Shown here: in pieces, positions 34,704-44,412 of the stretch
How positions within the stretch are numbered: position 1 is the first letter of the stretch
Layout: each line of letters opens with the position of its first letter
Assembly (NCBI RefSeq): GCF_900155365.1
Contig: NZ_LT699743.1
Coordinates: 250,219-314,218 of the forward strand
Direction: 5' to 3'
Length of the DNA stretch: 64,000 nucleotides
From: Collinsella bouchesdurhonensis
GTDB lineage: Bacteria > Actinomycetota > Coriobacteriia > Coriobacteriales > Coriobacteriaceae
The notes under the pieces: model-generated
Seen by the model: only the letters and a program-made list of their open reading frames with translations
Databases searched by the model: none
What the model was told of the DNA's origin: nothing
Made by a program: the position numbers and the translations under genes

Positions 34704-36200
34704 ATGCGAGCGCGGATGCACAGAACACAGCGGACGCAGACAGGATATCGGGAGCTCGTTAGCTTGGCTTTGTTCTTTTTCGTCTTCCTCACGAGTACCT
34801 TTATCTTCGACGAGCATGCGGCACTACTCTTTGGCCCTTCCCTCGTCTCGCCCCTAGAGAGCCTCATGCTCGGCTCGAGTGTCATTGGTTTCATCCTCAG
34901 GCCCTATCTATGCTACCGCCTCCCCACTAGGCGGCACGATGTCTCGACCCTCATAGGCACGCTCGCCGTCGCCGCGATTGTCGTTACAATCATGGCCAGA
35001 CGCACCTGGGCGTTCCTCGCCGGGGGCATCGTCCTCTTCGCGACGCTCGGCTATATCGGCAGCGCCGCCCATTCGTTCCTTGCGCGCCGCTATGCCAAGA
35101 CGCCCTATCTGGCGCGCACCGTCGCTATCACCTACGCTTCGGCAATCGTTCTTCAGTTTATCTTCCACATCATCGTTCCAGGCGATATGCCCAACCAGAT
35201 TGTCCTCGTACTCTCCACGCTCGCCGTGGTGACCCTTCTCCATGCGATTGCCGAGACGAAAGCACCCGATGGTGCCGCGTGGCAAGATCTTTCGACCATG
35301 GGTGCCGTTCCACCCCCCGCAACCAGAGAGATAACCGTGCGTCTCACCGTGGCGATCTTTTGCCTCACGGGAATTTTTGCAGCCCTCAACTCCGCACTCA
35401 CCCTATCGCATGCCTCCAATGCCATCGACCTCGGCTCGTGGCCGCGCCTCTTCCTCGTGCCAAGCGCCCTTACCGCCGGCATGCTTTTCGATAAGCTCGA
35501 CATGCGTCGTGTCGGCATGATCATGACTGCCGTCGCGGCGCTCTCAGCCTGCGCCCTTTTCATCCTCATAGGCAATGTCGGCATACGTGCGAGCGCCATC
35601 GTTTTCTACCTGGGGTCGGGCGTATTTGTCGTCTTCTTCACCACGACCTATATGAAACTCTCTGCTCATATGAGGATGCATGAGCTGTGGCCGAGTATGG
35701 GCCGTGTGTTCAACAACATCGGCTCGATGCTCGTGAGCGCGCCTGCCATTGCCCTGATCGACTACGGAGACCTTCTTGGCATGATAGTTGCCACAATCGT
35801 TCTGCTCGCGGGCGTCGCCGCATCGCTTCTCTTAAGCTCGGGAACTGAGCAGATCGGACACGAGAACCCACACGAGAACCCCCGAGCCGACATCAATACC
35901 GAGGATACGTCGCAACAAGGTGCCGCGCACTCGAGCGAGGCGACATCGACACCGCCAGCCGCTCTCTCGCTTGAGGAGCCCCTCAAGCGCTTCTGCCAGG
36001 CATACAGCCTCACTCCACGCGAGGGCGATGTGGTGCGCGCCCTTCTGACTATGGACGACAGCGTGAGTGATATCGCATCCGCGCTCTTCCTTTCGCGCTC
36101 GACGCTCTACCGTCTCATCGCATCGATTAACAAGAAGACGGGCACCGCTTCGCGCACGGCTCTCATCACGTTCTTTTGGACCTGGTACAACGCTTCGTAG
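34704..36200 (+). CDS. 12-TM membrane protein with C-terminal LuxR DNA-binding domain
   Basis: A 498-residue protein. Residues ~15-390 form about twelve hydrophobic helices laid out like a transporter of the major facilitator type. A charged linker rich in Glu, Ser and Thr follows, and residues ~430-495 form a LuxR-type helix-turn-helix (YSLTPREGDVVRALL, then VSDIASALFLSRSTLYRLIA). Proteins of this layout are numerous in Coriobacteriia such as Eggerthella and Collinsella and are thought to sense ligands in the membrane and bind DNA directly. AAGGAAG lies before the ATG. It is convergent with the giant adhesin gene at 36293-41320, but a link is not proven. Confidence 0.83.
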   Translation: MRARMHRTQRTQTGYRELVSLALFFFVFLTSTFIFDEHAALLFGPSLVSPLESLMLGSSVIGFILRPYLCYRLPTRRHDVSTLIGTLAVAAIVVTIMARRTWAFLAGGIVLFATLGYIGSAAHSFLARRYAKTPYLARTVAITYASAIVLQFIFHIIVPGDMPNQIVLVLSTLAVVTLLHAIAETKAPDGAAWQDLSTMGAVPPPATREITVRLTVAIFCLTGIFAALNSALTLSHASNAIDLGSWPRLFLVPSALTAGMLFDKLDMRRVGMIMTAVAALSACALFILIGNVGIRASAIVFYLGSGVFVVFFTTTYMKLSAHMRMHELWPSMGRVFNNIGSMLVSAPAIALIDYGDLLGMIVATIVLLAGVAASLLLSSGTEQIGHENPHENPRADINTEDTSQQGAAHSSEATSTPPAALSLEEPLKRFCQAYSLTPREGDVVRALLTMDDSVSDIASALFLSRSTLYRLIASINKKTGTASRTALITFFWTWYNAS

Positions 36201-36221
36201 AGGCATAAAGTCGCTCCATGG

Positions 36222-36266
36222 AAAAGGGCCCACTCCAAACGGAGCAGACCCTTGAGGGGAGTGGGC
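36222..36266 (-). terminator. terminator of the VWA adhesin gene
   Basis: GCCCACTCC and GGAGTGGGC pair around a 21-nt loop; the minus strand continues CCTTTTCC. It lies between convergent genes. Confidence 0.72.
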
Positions 36267-36292
36267 AAAGCTACGTCGTATCGCGCAAGGCG

Positions 36293-39200
36293 TTAGCGCC
36301 GATGTCGTCCGTAGACGATGAAGGCGATTCCCGCGATGGCGAGTGCTGCTGCGATGACCATGGCCACCGCAGCGGTGTCACCAGTCTGGGGCAGGAAGCT
36401 TCGAGTGACGATGCCGCCAGATTTACCTGGCTTGCCGGGTCCCTTGGGCGTGGTCGGCGGTATGGGCGTATCCGGTTTTACCGGGGGCTTCTCGGAAGTC
36501 TTCTGCTCGGTGAAGGTATTGCAGAACTCAATCGCCTCGACAGCCTCCCCATTCTTGGTGTAGCTGAGGGACGCCTCAAGCTGACCTTCTCCGTTGTCAA
36601 CGACGGTAACCGTGATCGTATAGACGCTCTCGTCGTAGGTCATTCCCTCTTCGGTACCCTTGACCTCGGCAATCCTGAAGGTGTAGACACCGGGTGCCTC
36701 GAACGTCAGCTCATCGAATGATACGTTGCCATACGCATCGTTCTTGGCGGTTTGACTTATGTCTGCCGTATCGCCCTCACTCGTAAGCGTGAAAGCAAAC
36801 TCGCCATCTCTGAGGTCCCGCCCGACAAGCGACTTAATCGCTGTAATCTTGACGCTTGCAGGAGCAGCACGATAGACGTTGGTGAAAGTCGCCGTTTGAG
36901 CGTCTTCGAGTGCATGCTTCACCGAAAGCTTGCCCTCTCCGTTGTCGCTAACCGTGGTCACCACAATATAGGAGGCACCGCTAAACGTCATGCCGCGATC
37001 GTGCTTTCCCGCGTCGTGTTCGCGGAGAGTATATGTATGCGTGCCAGGCCCTTTGTACGTAATGGGACTCAGCGTGATGCCGCCGTCCTTGGCATTGGTG
37101 CCCGTCGCCACCACGGTATCGCCCTCGACGAGTTCGAACGTGAACTCTTTGGCGACAAGGTTGCGGCCCTCAAGCTTCTTGGTAACCGTGAGCTGGTCGG
37201 TCACGCTCGAGCTAACCGACTCTACGCTATAGCTGTTGGTGAACGTAAAGGCCGGACCCTCTGCGGGGTCACGCGTGACCGTCAGACGCCCTGCGCCGTC
37301 GTCAGTCACGGTAAAAGAAACCGTGCGCGTGCTCGCGGGGTCGTTGGCGACGCCGGGGGCGCTTCCGCTCTCGCGGATGGTATAGACAAAGGTATGGGAG
37401 CGGGGTTTCGTTGCCGCAGGTGCTGCGGGATCGGCGATCTTATGCGCCACGGTCTCGATTTCGGGCATGCCGAGCAACATGGGCTCATCGGATTCAATGA
37501 TGGTATCGCCAACGGGACCGGACTTCTCGACAGGAACCGGCGCCACGTCCCCGCTGCCCTCATCGGTAGCAGGAGCGTCGCTCACTGAGGCTTCGTCCGA
37601 TGCCGCAGGTCCCTCGAGCTCGAACGTCGTATCGTCCCCTGCGGGCGCGCTTTTTGCAGTAATGCCGTCGGCTCCGTCAAGCGCCTGGGCATTTTCATCA
37701 CCGGTCACTGCCGCGTCAAGCTCCAAAGCGTCCTGATCCGCCGTGCCATTGTTACCAAGGGCACGGTTGAGGTCCGCGAGGGTGAAGGTGATGTCACCGA
37801 AATCGATGTTGCCGTCGGCATCGTTCGTTGCGGTCGCGCACTCGGGCATGGGCGCTCCGTCCTCCTTGGGCGTCACGGTAAAGGTGAACTTGCCCTTGAT
37901 GCTCGCCGGCGTGAGACCATCGGTCGAGGTCAGCAACTTGGTGCCGTTAAGCCGCATGGTCACTGGATCTCCCGTGGAGTACACATTGCGGAATACGCAT
38001 TTGCCCTCACCCTCAGTCTGTACTGTCGCCTTAAGACTGCCGTCGCCATTGTCAACAATGTGCACGATCACGGTGAAGCTCGCAAGCTCAGCACTCACGC
38101 CCTTGGGCAGGCTGGACTCATCCTCATATGCCACGTACTCAACGGTCCACTCAAAGTTGCCGTCTTTGTTCGTACTCTTGGTCGCGTGGCCGCTTTTGAC
38201 CAGGTCTGCCAGCATGGCGGTGTCATAGGAAAAGGCCCCAAAGCCAACGGTGCCGTCCTTGTTGTTGCGTACCGTGCGGAGGGGAGTAGTGGTGCCGGCA
38301 TAGGCCAGATGGAACGTGAACTCGCCGTCAGTAAGCGGGCGTCCCTTCATCTCCTTGACGGCGATGATAGTTGCAGTCGATCCGCCCTGGTTATCGGTTG
38401 AGGCGGAGTAGCTGTTGGTAAACGGGACCTTTGCCTTCTCGGACGTCTCGCCTGTGGCGTAGGTGTAGGTCTTGCTGCCCATGGCGCCACCGGTAACGGT
38501 CGTGGTAGCCGTGAGCTTGCCCGCGCTATCGTCTGCCACGGCAATGCTCACCGTGCGCTTGGCGGTGTCGTAGGTATAGCCTAGGGCGCCGTCATTTTTC
38601 TCGCTGACGGTATAGCTATAGGTCTTGCCGGCATCTGCCTGCGTAAACGTAACGTCACGCCCGCCGAGAACATCGATGGATACCGTCGCGCCGTCTGCGG
38701 CAGCTGGCGTCACGAACGTGTTGTCGCCCTCCGACAGGCCAAGCGCCTTGGCGGAGGCGGCGTCGGTGGGTGCCACGGTAAACGTGAACTGTCCCTCTGC
38801 CATGCTGTGGCCGTTGAGCGTCTTGGTGATAACAAGGCCGCCGGCGGCAGAATAGCTTAACTCGGAGGTATATGTGTTGGTAAATGTGGGGTTCTCGACC
38901 TTAGAGACAACTGCAGAAAGCACGCCGGCCTTATCGACGGTGACCACCACGGTGATCCTGGCGCGGTTGGTACTGTAAGCAATACCGCTTGCGCCTCCAT
39001 CCCTCTCAAAGACCTCGTAGACATAGGTACCGGCCTTGGTGTAGGTGATGGTGCCAAAGTCGATAGCGGCGTGACCCTGTCCGTCTGCGTCGCTCTTAGT
39101 CAAGGTAACGCTTGTCTTAGGCACACTCTGGGCATCGCGGTCACCGGACGCGAGACCAATCTCGAACGTGAACTTGTCGGCATCGGTCCACGCGCGACCC

Positions 39201-41320
39201 TCGAGAACCTTGGTCAGGCCGAATCTTGCCTTGGTATCGAGCGCGGCGGGCGTGGTGCCTAAACCAAACGTAATTTTGCCGTTGTTGCCCAGATGGGCGT
39301 TGACCTGCGTTGCGCGGGCCAGGCTCGAGCTGTCATTCCACTCGGGATTGAGTACATCGCGGGCGGTGCCGGTGGCGTTACCACCCACGGCGGTCTTTTC
39401 GGTGTGCAGCTGGTCGATGAAGAGCAGGCGCGCGGTGCCCTTGGCAAGCGCATAGCCGGTACCGTCGGAGGTAAGGGCCCCCTCAAAGCTCGAGATCATG
39501 CTGCCGCCGATGGCAACCGCGGTGTAGGCATCTTTTGGCTTTCCGTCATCACCACGGATAACGTACTCGTCCTTGTAGTAGTACGTCGCGGCGTCTTCGA
39601 GGCTCCCGGTTGCACGCTGGGTGCACGCCTCATCAGTGTAGAGAGGCGTCACCTTCTGGAGATAGTAGTAGCTGTTGGCAGAAGACGGACGGAAGCTGGC
39701 GTACGTATCGCCCAAGTCTCCACCGGACCACTTGTTAGCCAAGAAGCTCACCGTGTTGGCGTCGTGATCCCCGTTGGCATCGATATAGTCAGTGAGCCCG
39801 GTGACGTTTGCGGGCGTGAAAAGGTTGTCGCGCACGACGCCCTTGACGCTCGAAGCATACGTCACGCGCAGAGGCTTGACGGCATCGATGTCCGCCACCT
39901 CAAAGGTGCCCTTTGCCTTATCGATCTTGTACTCGCGCAGCGGGATGAGTGATGCCGGCACCTTGACGGCAACCTTATCGCCCTGGCGCGGGTTCGCTTC
40001 GCCCGCGCGCTCGACGGTAACGACCAGGTCCTTTGCCGTGCCTTCAAACGTATAGGTGTCAGTGTTGCCCTCGGTGGACATGCCGGCGACCGCGAAGGAC
40101 GTGCCGTTAATCTGGGCGCTGTGGAAGCCGTCAACCTGCATGAAGTCGCCCAGCGTGTCGGTAAACGTGATGTAGCCGGTCTCATGTGGGCCGAACCCGT
40201 CCTCGATGTGAGTGGGATAGCCCGCCCCCGTGGTGATAGAGCTTGAGATGCCGCTGAAGACCTTCTCGAGCTCGGAGGTCGTGGCCGCAGACTGGTAGTA
40301 GTTGGAGTTCTGCGCACGCAAGCCAAGCGATCCTGCAGCATATGATGTAGCGAGCGGGTAGTTACTCGACACCGCGTGCATGAATCTGTTCTCTTTGCTC
40401 GTGCCGCTCTTCGCGGGATCGTCTGTGGGCGCGGCCCCGTTAAAGATGCCAATGGTATAGATGGTGGCACCGGAATCCTTCATCGCCTTGGCAGACGTAA
40501 CAGCGCTCGTGGCGACGTCACTTTCGAATCCGTTGCTGCTAGTAGGAGAACCGTCAGTGAAGAAGACAACGACTTTCTTTGCGTCCGCGCGTCCATTGCT
40601 GCTCGAGAGCTGCGATTGCGCAAGCTGAAGGCCAAGGTCGGCACGCGTGGCGCCCGCGGGGCTAATTGAGTCAACGGTGTCCTTGAGGCTTGTCGCCCCA
40701 GCCGTATCGCAGGGCGTGAGTTCCTTCATGACCTGCGAGTAATTGTAAGTATAGCCGTTGCTGCGGTACGTGCCGTTGCCCACGCTGCTGGACTTTTTGC
40801 CCGCGAACTTGACGATGGCAACCTTGTGCTGCCTCTCGGCGGGAAGCCCCTCGTTCTGCTCGACAATCGTGTCGATGAAGTCACCGGCAGCACCCTTGAG
40901 CGCCGTGATGCGCTTAGTTCTGTCGTGGCCGCCCATCGGATCGTCCATCGATCCGGAGGCGTCGAGTACCAGTACAATGTCGAGAGGCTTGACCTCAGTC
41001 GTGGTGGTATCGGAGGTAGATGACATGACCGAGAGCGTGGTTAGGAAGTCGGACTTCTCGTCATCCGCCACTCGAACGGTCTTGTCGGTCCAGATACGCC
41101 CGACGCTCTGCGTCGAGATGTGCGACTCGTTGCCGCCACCCGCCGCCCAATGGCGCCAGCGATCGCGGGTATCGGGATCGACCTTTGCGGTCGCCTGCAC
41201 CCCTCCCCCTTCGCTTGCAGGAGAAGCGTTTGAGTCTGGGGCAGCGCCCATCGCCAGTGCCGGCAGAGCCAGCAGCAAGACGAGCGCCATCATGGCAAAT
41301 CCCCTCATCCTCTTGCTCAT
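36293..41320 (-). CDS. giant LPXTG adhesin with VWA domain and FctA/Spy0128-type repeats
   Basis: A 1675-residue cell-wall protein. A signal peptide covers residues 1-25. A von Willebrand A domain (~115-395) has the metal site DASGS at residues 120-124. A beta-rich region follows (~400-690), then about six repeats of the Spy0128/FctA pilin type, each with a 'K.L.GR.L..GEFTF' start and a 'Y.Y...E' segment (for example KTLNGHSMAEGQFTF, KEMKGRPLTDGEFTF, KSLVGRDLRDGEFAF); such domains usually carry internal isopeptide bonds. The fourth repeat contains a long acidic insert (37430-37720). The end has a proline-rich spacer, sorting signal LPQTG, a membrane helix and RHRR. AAAGGGGG precedes the ATG. 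A role in host adhesion is inferred; no sortase gene is in the window. Confidence 0.88.
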   Translation of the reverse strand: MSKRMRGFAMMALVLLLALPALAMGAAPDSNASPASEGGGVQATAKVDPDTRDRWRHWAAGGGNESHISTQSVGRIWTDKTVRVADDEKSDFLTTLSVMSSTSDTTTTEVKPLDIVLVLDASGSMDDPMGGHDRTKRITALKGAAGDFIDTIVEQNEGLPAERQHKVAIVKFAGKKSSSVGNGTYRSNGYTYNYSQVMKELTPCDTAGATSLKDTVDSISPAGATRADLGLQLAQSQLSSSNGRADAKKVVVFFTDGSPTSSNGFESDVATSAVTSAKAMKDSGATIYTIGIFNGAAPTDDPAKSGTSKENRFMHAVSSNYPLATSYAAGSLGLRAQNSNYYQSAATTSELEKVFSGISSSITTGAGYPTHIEDGFGPHETGYITFTDTLGDFMQVDGFHSAQINGTSFAVAGMSTEGNTDTYTFEGTAKDLVVTVERAGEANPRQGDKVAVKVPASLIPLREYKIDKAKGTFEVADIDAVKPLRVTYASSVKGVVRDNLFTPANVTGLTDYIDANGDHDANTVSFLANKWSGGDLGDTYASFRPSSANSYYYLQKVTPLYTDEACTQRATGSLEDAATYYYKDEYVIRGDDGKPKDAYTAVAIGGSMISSFEGALTSDGTGYALAKGTARLLFIDQLHTEKTAVGGNATGTARDVLNPEWNDSSSLARATQVNAHLGNNGKITFGLGTTPAALDTKARFGLTKVLEGRAWTDADKFTFEIGLASGDRDAQSVPKTSVTLTKSDADGQGHAAIDFGTITYTKAGTYVYEVFERDGGASGIAYSTNRARITVVVTVDKAGVLSAVVSKVENPTFTNTYTSELSYSAAGGLVITKTLNGHSMAEGQFTFTVAPTDAASAKALGLSEGDNTFVTPAAADGATVSIDVLGGRDVTFTQADAGKTYSYTVSEKNDGALGYTYDTAKRTVSIAVADDSAGKLTATTTVTGGAMGSKTYTYATGETSEKAKVPFTNSYSASTDNQGGSTATIIAVKEMKGRPLTDGEFTFHLAYAGTTTPLRTVRNNKDGTVGFGAFSYDTAMLADLVKSGHATKSTNKDGNFEWTVEYVAYEDESSLPKGVSAELASFTVIVHIVDNGDGSLKATVQTEGEGKCVFRNVYSTGDPVTMRLNGTKLLTSTDGLTPASIKGKFTFTVTPKEDGAPMPECATATNDADGNIDFGDITFTLADLNRALGNNGTADQDALELDAAVTGDENAQALDGADGITAKSAPAGDDTTFELEGPAASDEASVSDAPATDEGSGDVAPVPVEKSGPVGDTIIESDEPMLLGMPEIETVAHKIADPAAPAATKPRSHTFVYTIRESGSAPGVANDPASTRTVSFTVTDDGAGRLTVTRDPAEGPAFTFTNSYSVESVSSSVTDQLTVTKKLEGRNLVAKEFTFELVEGDTVVATGTNAKDGGITLSPITYKGPGTHTYTLREHDAGKHDRGMTFSGASYIVVTTVSDNGEGKLSVKHALEDAQTATFTNVYRAAPASVKITAIKSLVGRDLRDGEFAFTLTSEGDTADISQTAKNDAYGNVSFDELTFEAPGVYTFRIAEVKGTEEGMTYDESVYTITVTVVDNGEGQLEASLSYTKNGEAVEAIEFCNTFTEQKTSEKPPVKPDTPIPPTTPKGPGKPGKSGGIVTRSFLPQTGDTAAVAMVIAAALAIAGIAFIVYGRHRR

Positions 41321-42223
41321 AGCGAGCCCCCTTTCTTTTGCCAGATATCCTTAGTCTGATTATTCAGAAAAGGGGGCGGCCATATCAGGTGACACACGTT
41401 CCAATAACGGTTTGAGACGATTGTCTCAGTGCACGATCAGCGCAGGAAAACGCGCATAGCCAGCAGTGGTCGCACTGGTACAGAGGGGAATATCAACACG
41501 GGCGCGATTGCGATTTGACGAGTGCCATGCCCACCGAGGCATTGGCCATGAAAATGAAGGATGGTGCCTGCATTTTGCCCATAGGATGCAAGCGATCATG
41601 GCTACTCGGCCAAGTACGACTTCTTCTGTAATGCGCTCAACGACCTCACCATACCCCCTCGTGTCACCGGCGCGCCCGCTGGCGGCTTTTTCGCCCCTCG
41701 ACAAGATTCTTTCCTCCCCCGACGCGCCCTTCTGTCGCCGCCCGCACTCACCACTAGGCCAACCAGTGGCGGTAAAACGCGCATTTCAAAATGAATGGCG
41801 GATAATCCAACGTTTTGCGAACGATTTGTCCCCTCGGATGCACGATTAACCGCCACTCGTTTAGAAATGCACCAAAACCGCCACTCGACAGGACACGCCA
41901 TCACACAAACCGGAAATAGCGAACCCGGAAGCGCACCAAAAACCACTACTCGGTTGGTAGCCACTTGATCGTCGGCGCCTACCGCACGAACCCCACGTGC
42001 CAAAACGACAGGTTATTCTTGGTGCTACGGCTACCTGGCACGGCGCCCAACGTTTCTGCATTGTTTCCGTCTGTGCTTTTTGCAGGTAGCGGCTCCATTC
42101 GTCGTATTCTAGTTGATTAGCGCGCGTAACTTTCTCGCATTAGGTTGCAAGGGGGAAGGGAATGAGTCCCTTCCGGTTGCGTCGTGCGGAAGGGGTAACA
42201 CAACTTTTTTGGAGGCTCTCATC
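41321..42223. other. 900-base intergenic region with repeats and no clear gene
   Basis: The region between the adhesin and the ABC transporter. A minus-strand frame at 41426-41704 (92 residues, ending TTAGYARFPALIVH) has no ribosome site and no family; it could be the relic of a gene. A repeat element with GTGGCGG boxes occupies 41761-41889. Near 42150-42172 a hairpin GGAAGGGA-ATG-AGTCCCTTCC lies in the leader of the transporter gene. Confidence 0.5.
41761..41889 (-). repeat. GTGGCGG-box repeat element, copy A
   Basis: Four boxes: AGTGGCGG (41765), ATGGCGG (~41794), CCGCCACTCG (41850) and CCGCCACTCG (41878). The reverse complement aligns box by box with the element at 51224-51380, including the spacer 'CGAGTGGCGGTT-N12-TAAACGAGTGGCGGTT' and a later AAATG..CG.TTTACCGCCA stretch. 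A degenerate extra copy, ACCACTACTCGG, lies at 41942-41953. Confidence 0.7.
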
Positions 42224-43153
42224 ATGGAGAAAAACTTCGGCGCGTTTGGTCGCGCATGCTCACGCCGCGATTTCCTCAAACTCAGCGGCATCACCGCATT
42301 CACCGTTGCGGGTGCAACGTTCCTTACCGGCTGCGGCCCTGCAGCACAAACCACCGGCTCCAACACGGGTTCCTCTAAATCCAGCTCCTCCAAGAAAGCC
42401 GTCGGCAAGCTCGGTGACGGCAAGACCCTGCGTATCGGCATGGAGGCCGCATACGCCCCCTACAACTGGCAGGAGTCTGCCGAATCCGACACCACAATCC
42501 CCATCGAGAACGTCTCGGGCGCTTATGCCGACGGCTATGACGTGCAAATCGCCAAGCGCATTGCTAAAGCTCTCGACATGGAGCCCGTCGCCGTCAAGAT
42601 GGAGTTTGGCGCGCTCGTCGACGCTCTTGGCAACGGCACCATCGATATCATCTGCGCTGGCATGTCGGTCACGCCCGAGCGAACCCAGTCTGCCGACTTC
42701 ACCGATTCTTATATCGATGACGAAGTGATCATGGTCGTGAAGAAAGATTCCAAGTACGCCAACGCCACCAAACTCTCCGACTTCACCGGCGCCACCGTTC
42801 TTGGCCAGAAGGACACTTTCTACGATGAGCTCATTGACGAGATTCCCGAGGTCAATCATCTTACGCCGGTTGCTACCGTACCGCTTGTAGTCGACGGCAT
42901 CGAGAACGGCACCTGCGACGCCATCACCTTCTCCTCCATGTCGCTGCCCAACCTGCTTGAAAACTACCCCGACCTTAAGAAGGTCGAGCTGGCCGACGGT
43001 GAGGGCTTCTCCGATCCGAGCAACCCCGACAACGCCGCCATCGCAAAGGGCCAAGACGACATCCTCGACGAGCTCAATAAGATTATCGGCGATATCTCGC
43101 AAAAAGAACGCCTGCAGATCTGGCAGGACTGCATGGATCGCCAGCCGGCCTAA
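42224..43153 (+). CDS. amino acid ABC transporter substrate-binding lipoprotein
   Basis: A 309-residue member of the family 3 solute-binding proteins for polar amino acids. The N-terminus has a twin-arginine signal (SRRDFLKLSG, residues 13-22) and a lipobox FLTGC with the lipid-carrying cysteine at residue 37, followed by a Ser/Lys linker. The mature domain has LRIGMEAAYAPYNW, GYDVQIAKRIAKAL and GTIDIICAGMSVTPERTQSADFTDSY, all usual in this family. GGAGG is 8 bases before the ATG. It is followed by permease and ATPase genes, so this is a full importer; the amino acid is not evident. Confidence 0.92.
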   Translation: MEKNFGAFGRACSRRDFLKLSGITAFTVAGATFLTGCGPAAQTTGSNTGSSKSSSSKKAVGKLGDGKTLRIGMEAAYAPYNWQESAESDTTIPIENVSGAYADGYDVQIAKRIAKALDMEPVAVKMEFGALVDALGNGTIDIICAGMSVTPERTQSADFTDSYIDDEVIMVVKKDSKYANATKLSDFTGATVLGQKDTFYDELIDEIPEVNHLTPVATVPLVVDGIENGTCDAITFSSMSLPNLLENYPDLKKVELADGEGFSDPSNPDNAAIAKGQDDILDELNKIIGDISQKERLQIWQDCMDRQPA

Positions 43154-43228
43154 TCGCCGCATACTGTATGTACGCTGCAGGGCGAAGATCGCATCTTCGC
43201 CCTTTCTTGATTTACACTAAGGATTATT

Positions 43229-44410
43229 ATGGCGTCCGCATTCTCACGCATCGCCTCATTTGCCCGCCGCGATCATCGCTACGTGCTGCTCGGCACCTCT
43301 GCGATCGCCGCAATCGGCATGATGCTCTCCAGCCAGCCCCGCTCCCCTATGAGCTTTCTCGCCCACGCGTTCACTGTTGAACTCGTGATGTATTACCTGC
43401 TCGTAGCCTGGATCGTTCTTTCTGCCGTGGCGCTGGTGTTTAAATTCACGCATTGGAAGACCTATGCGCAAACGGCACCCTTTACCAAACCGGGCGTCGT
43501 GCGCGCCCTCCGTCTTGGGTCGTATGTCATCTGGGCGATGGTGGCTATACTCGTCGTCGATCGCGTTGTCCTGGGATTCGCCTCTGCATGGGCAGCCGCA
43601 GCCAGCGCAACCTCTATGCCCAAGGATATGCTCGTCCAGGTGCTCTATATGTTCCAGCAGGGCAAGCAAACCTATATCGCCGGCGTCGTCACCACCATCG
43701 AGCTCGCCGTCTTTGGTACGGTCATCGCATTTTTCCTGGCAATTTTGCTGGTTGCCATCCGCATCATGGAAATCGATCGGTCCGATAACGACTTCACACG
43801 CTTCCTCAAGAAGGTCGGCGTGGGCTTTGCTAAGTTTTATTCCACTATCGTGCGCGGCACCCCAATGCTCGTGCAGGGCGTCATTATCTACTACTTGGGC
43901 ATCGCCGTTGTGAGCAGCTTTGGCTTTAGCATTACCGAGGTCAACAACATCTGGTCGCGCTTCACCGCAGGCCTTGTCGTAGTTTCGCTCAACTCCACCG
44001 CCTACATGATGGAAGTACTGCGAGGCGGCATCGAGTCGGTCGACATGGGTCAGATGGAAGCAGCGCGCTCGCTTGGCCTTTCGCAATGGCAGGCAATGAT
44101 CAAGGTCGTCTTCCCCCAGGGTATTAAATTTGCCATCCCCGGTCTTTCCAACGAACTCGTCATCAACATCAAGGATTCCTCGGTTCTTTCTGTCATCGGC
44201 GTGTTCGACCTCACCTTTGCCGCAAGCACTGTTGCGGGCATCTACTACAAACAGCTCAATGCGTATCTGGTCGCCGCTGTGGCTTATCTCATCATGACTG
44301 CCATTGCATCGTGGCTGCTGGGACGTCTGTCACGTCGCCTCAACGTTAAGAGCAAGCCCCTTGGCAGCACTTCGGACGCAAAGCCCCTTTCTCTTGGAAC
44401 GGAGGCCTAG
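43229..44410 (+). CDS. amino acid ABC transporter permease
   Basis: A 393-residue membrane protein. The C-terminal ~220 residues are a His/Glu/Gln/Arg-type permease domain: [38 protein letters not shown] and the EAA loop [20 protein letters not shown] that contacts the ATPase. The N-terminal ~150 residues add two to three extra membrane helices (residues ~20-125), longer than the usual ~220-residue permease. AAGGA lies 6 bases before the ATG. It is followed 2 bases later by the ATPase gene. Confidence 0.9.
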   Translation: MASAFSRIASFARRDHRYVLLGTSAIAAIGMMLSSQPRSPMSFLAHAFTVELVMYYLLVAWIVLSAVALVFKFTHWKTYAQTAPFTKPGVVRALRLGSYVIWAMVAILVVDRVVLGFASAWAAAASATSMPKDMLVQVLYMFQQGKQTYIAGVVTTIELAVFGTVIAFFLAILLVAIRIMEIDRSDNDFTRFLKKVGVGFAKFYSTIVRGTPMLVQGVIIYYLGIAVVSSFGFSITEVNNIWSRFTAGLVVVSLNSTAYMMEVLRGGIESVDMGQMEAARSLGLSQWQAMIKVVFPQGIKFAIPGLSNELVINIKDSSVLSVIGVFDLTFAASTVAGIYYKQLNAYLVAAVAYLIMTAIASWLLGRLSRRLNVKSKPLGSTSDAKPLSLGTEA

Positions 44411-44412
44411 TC

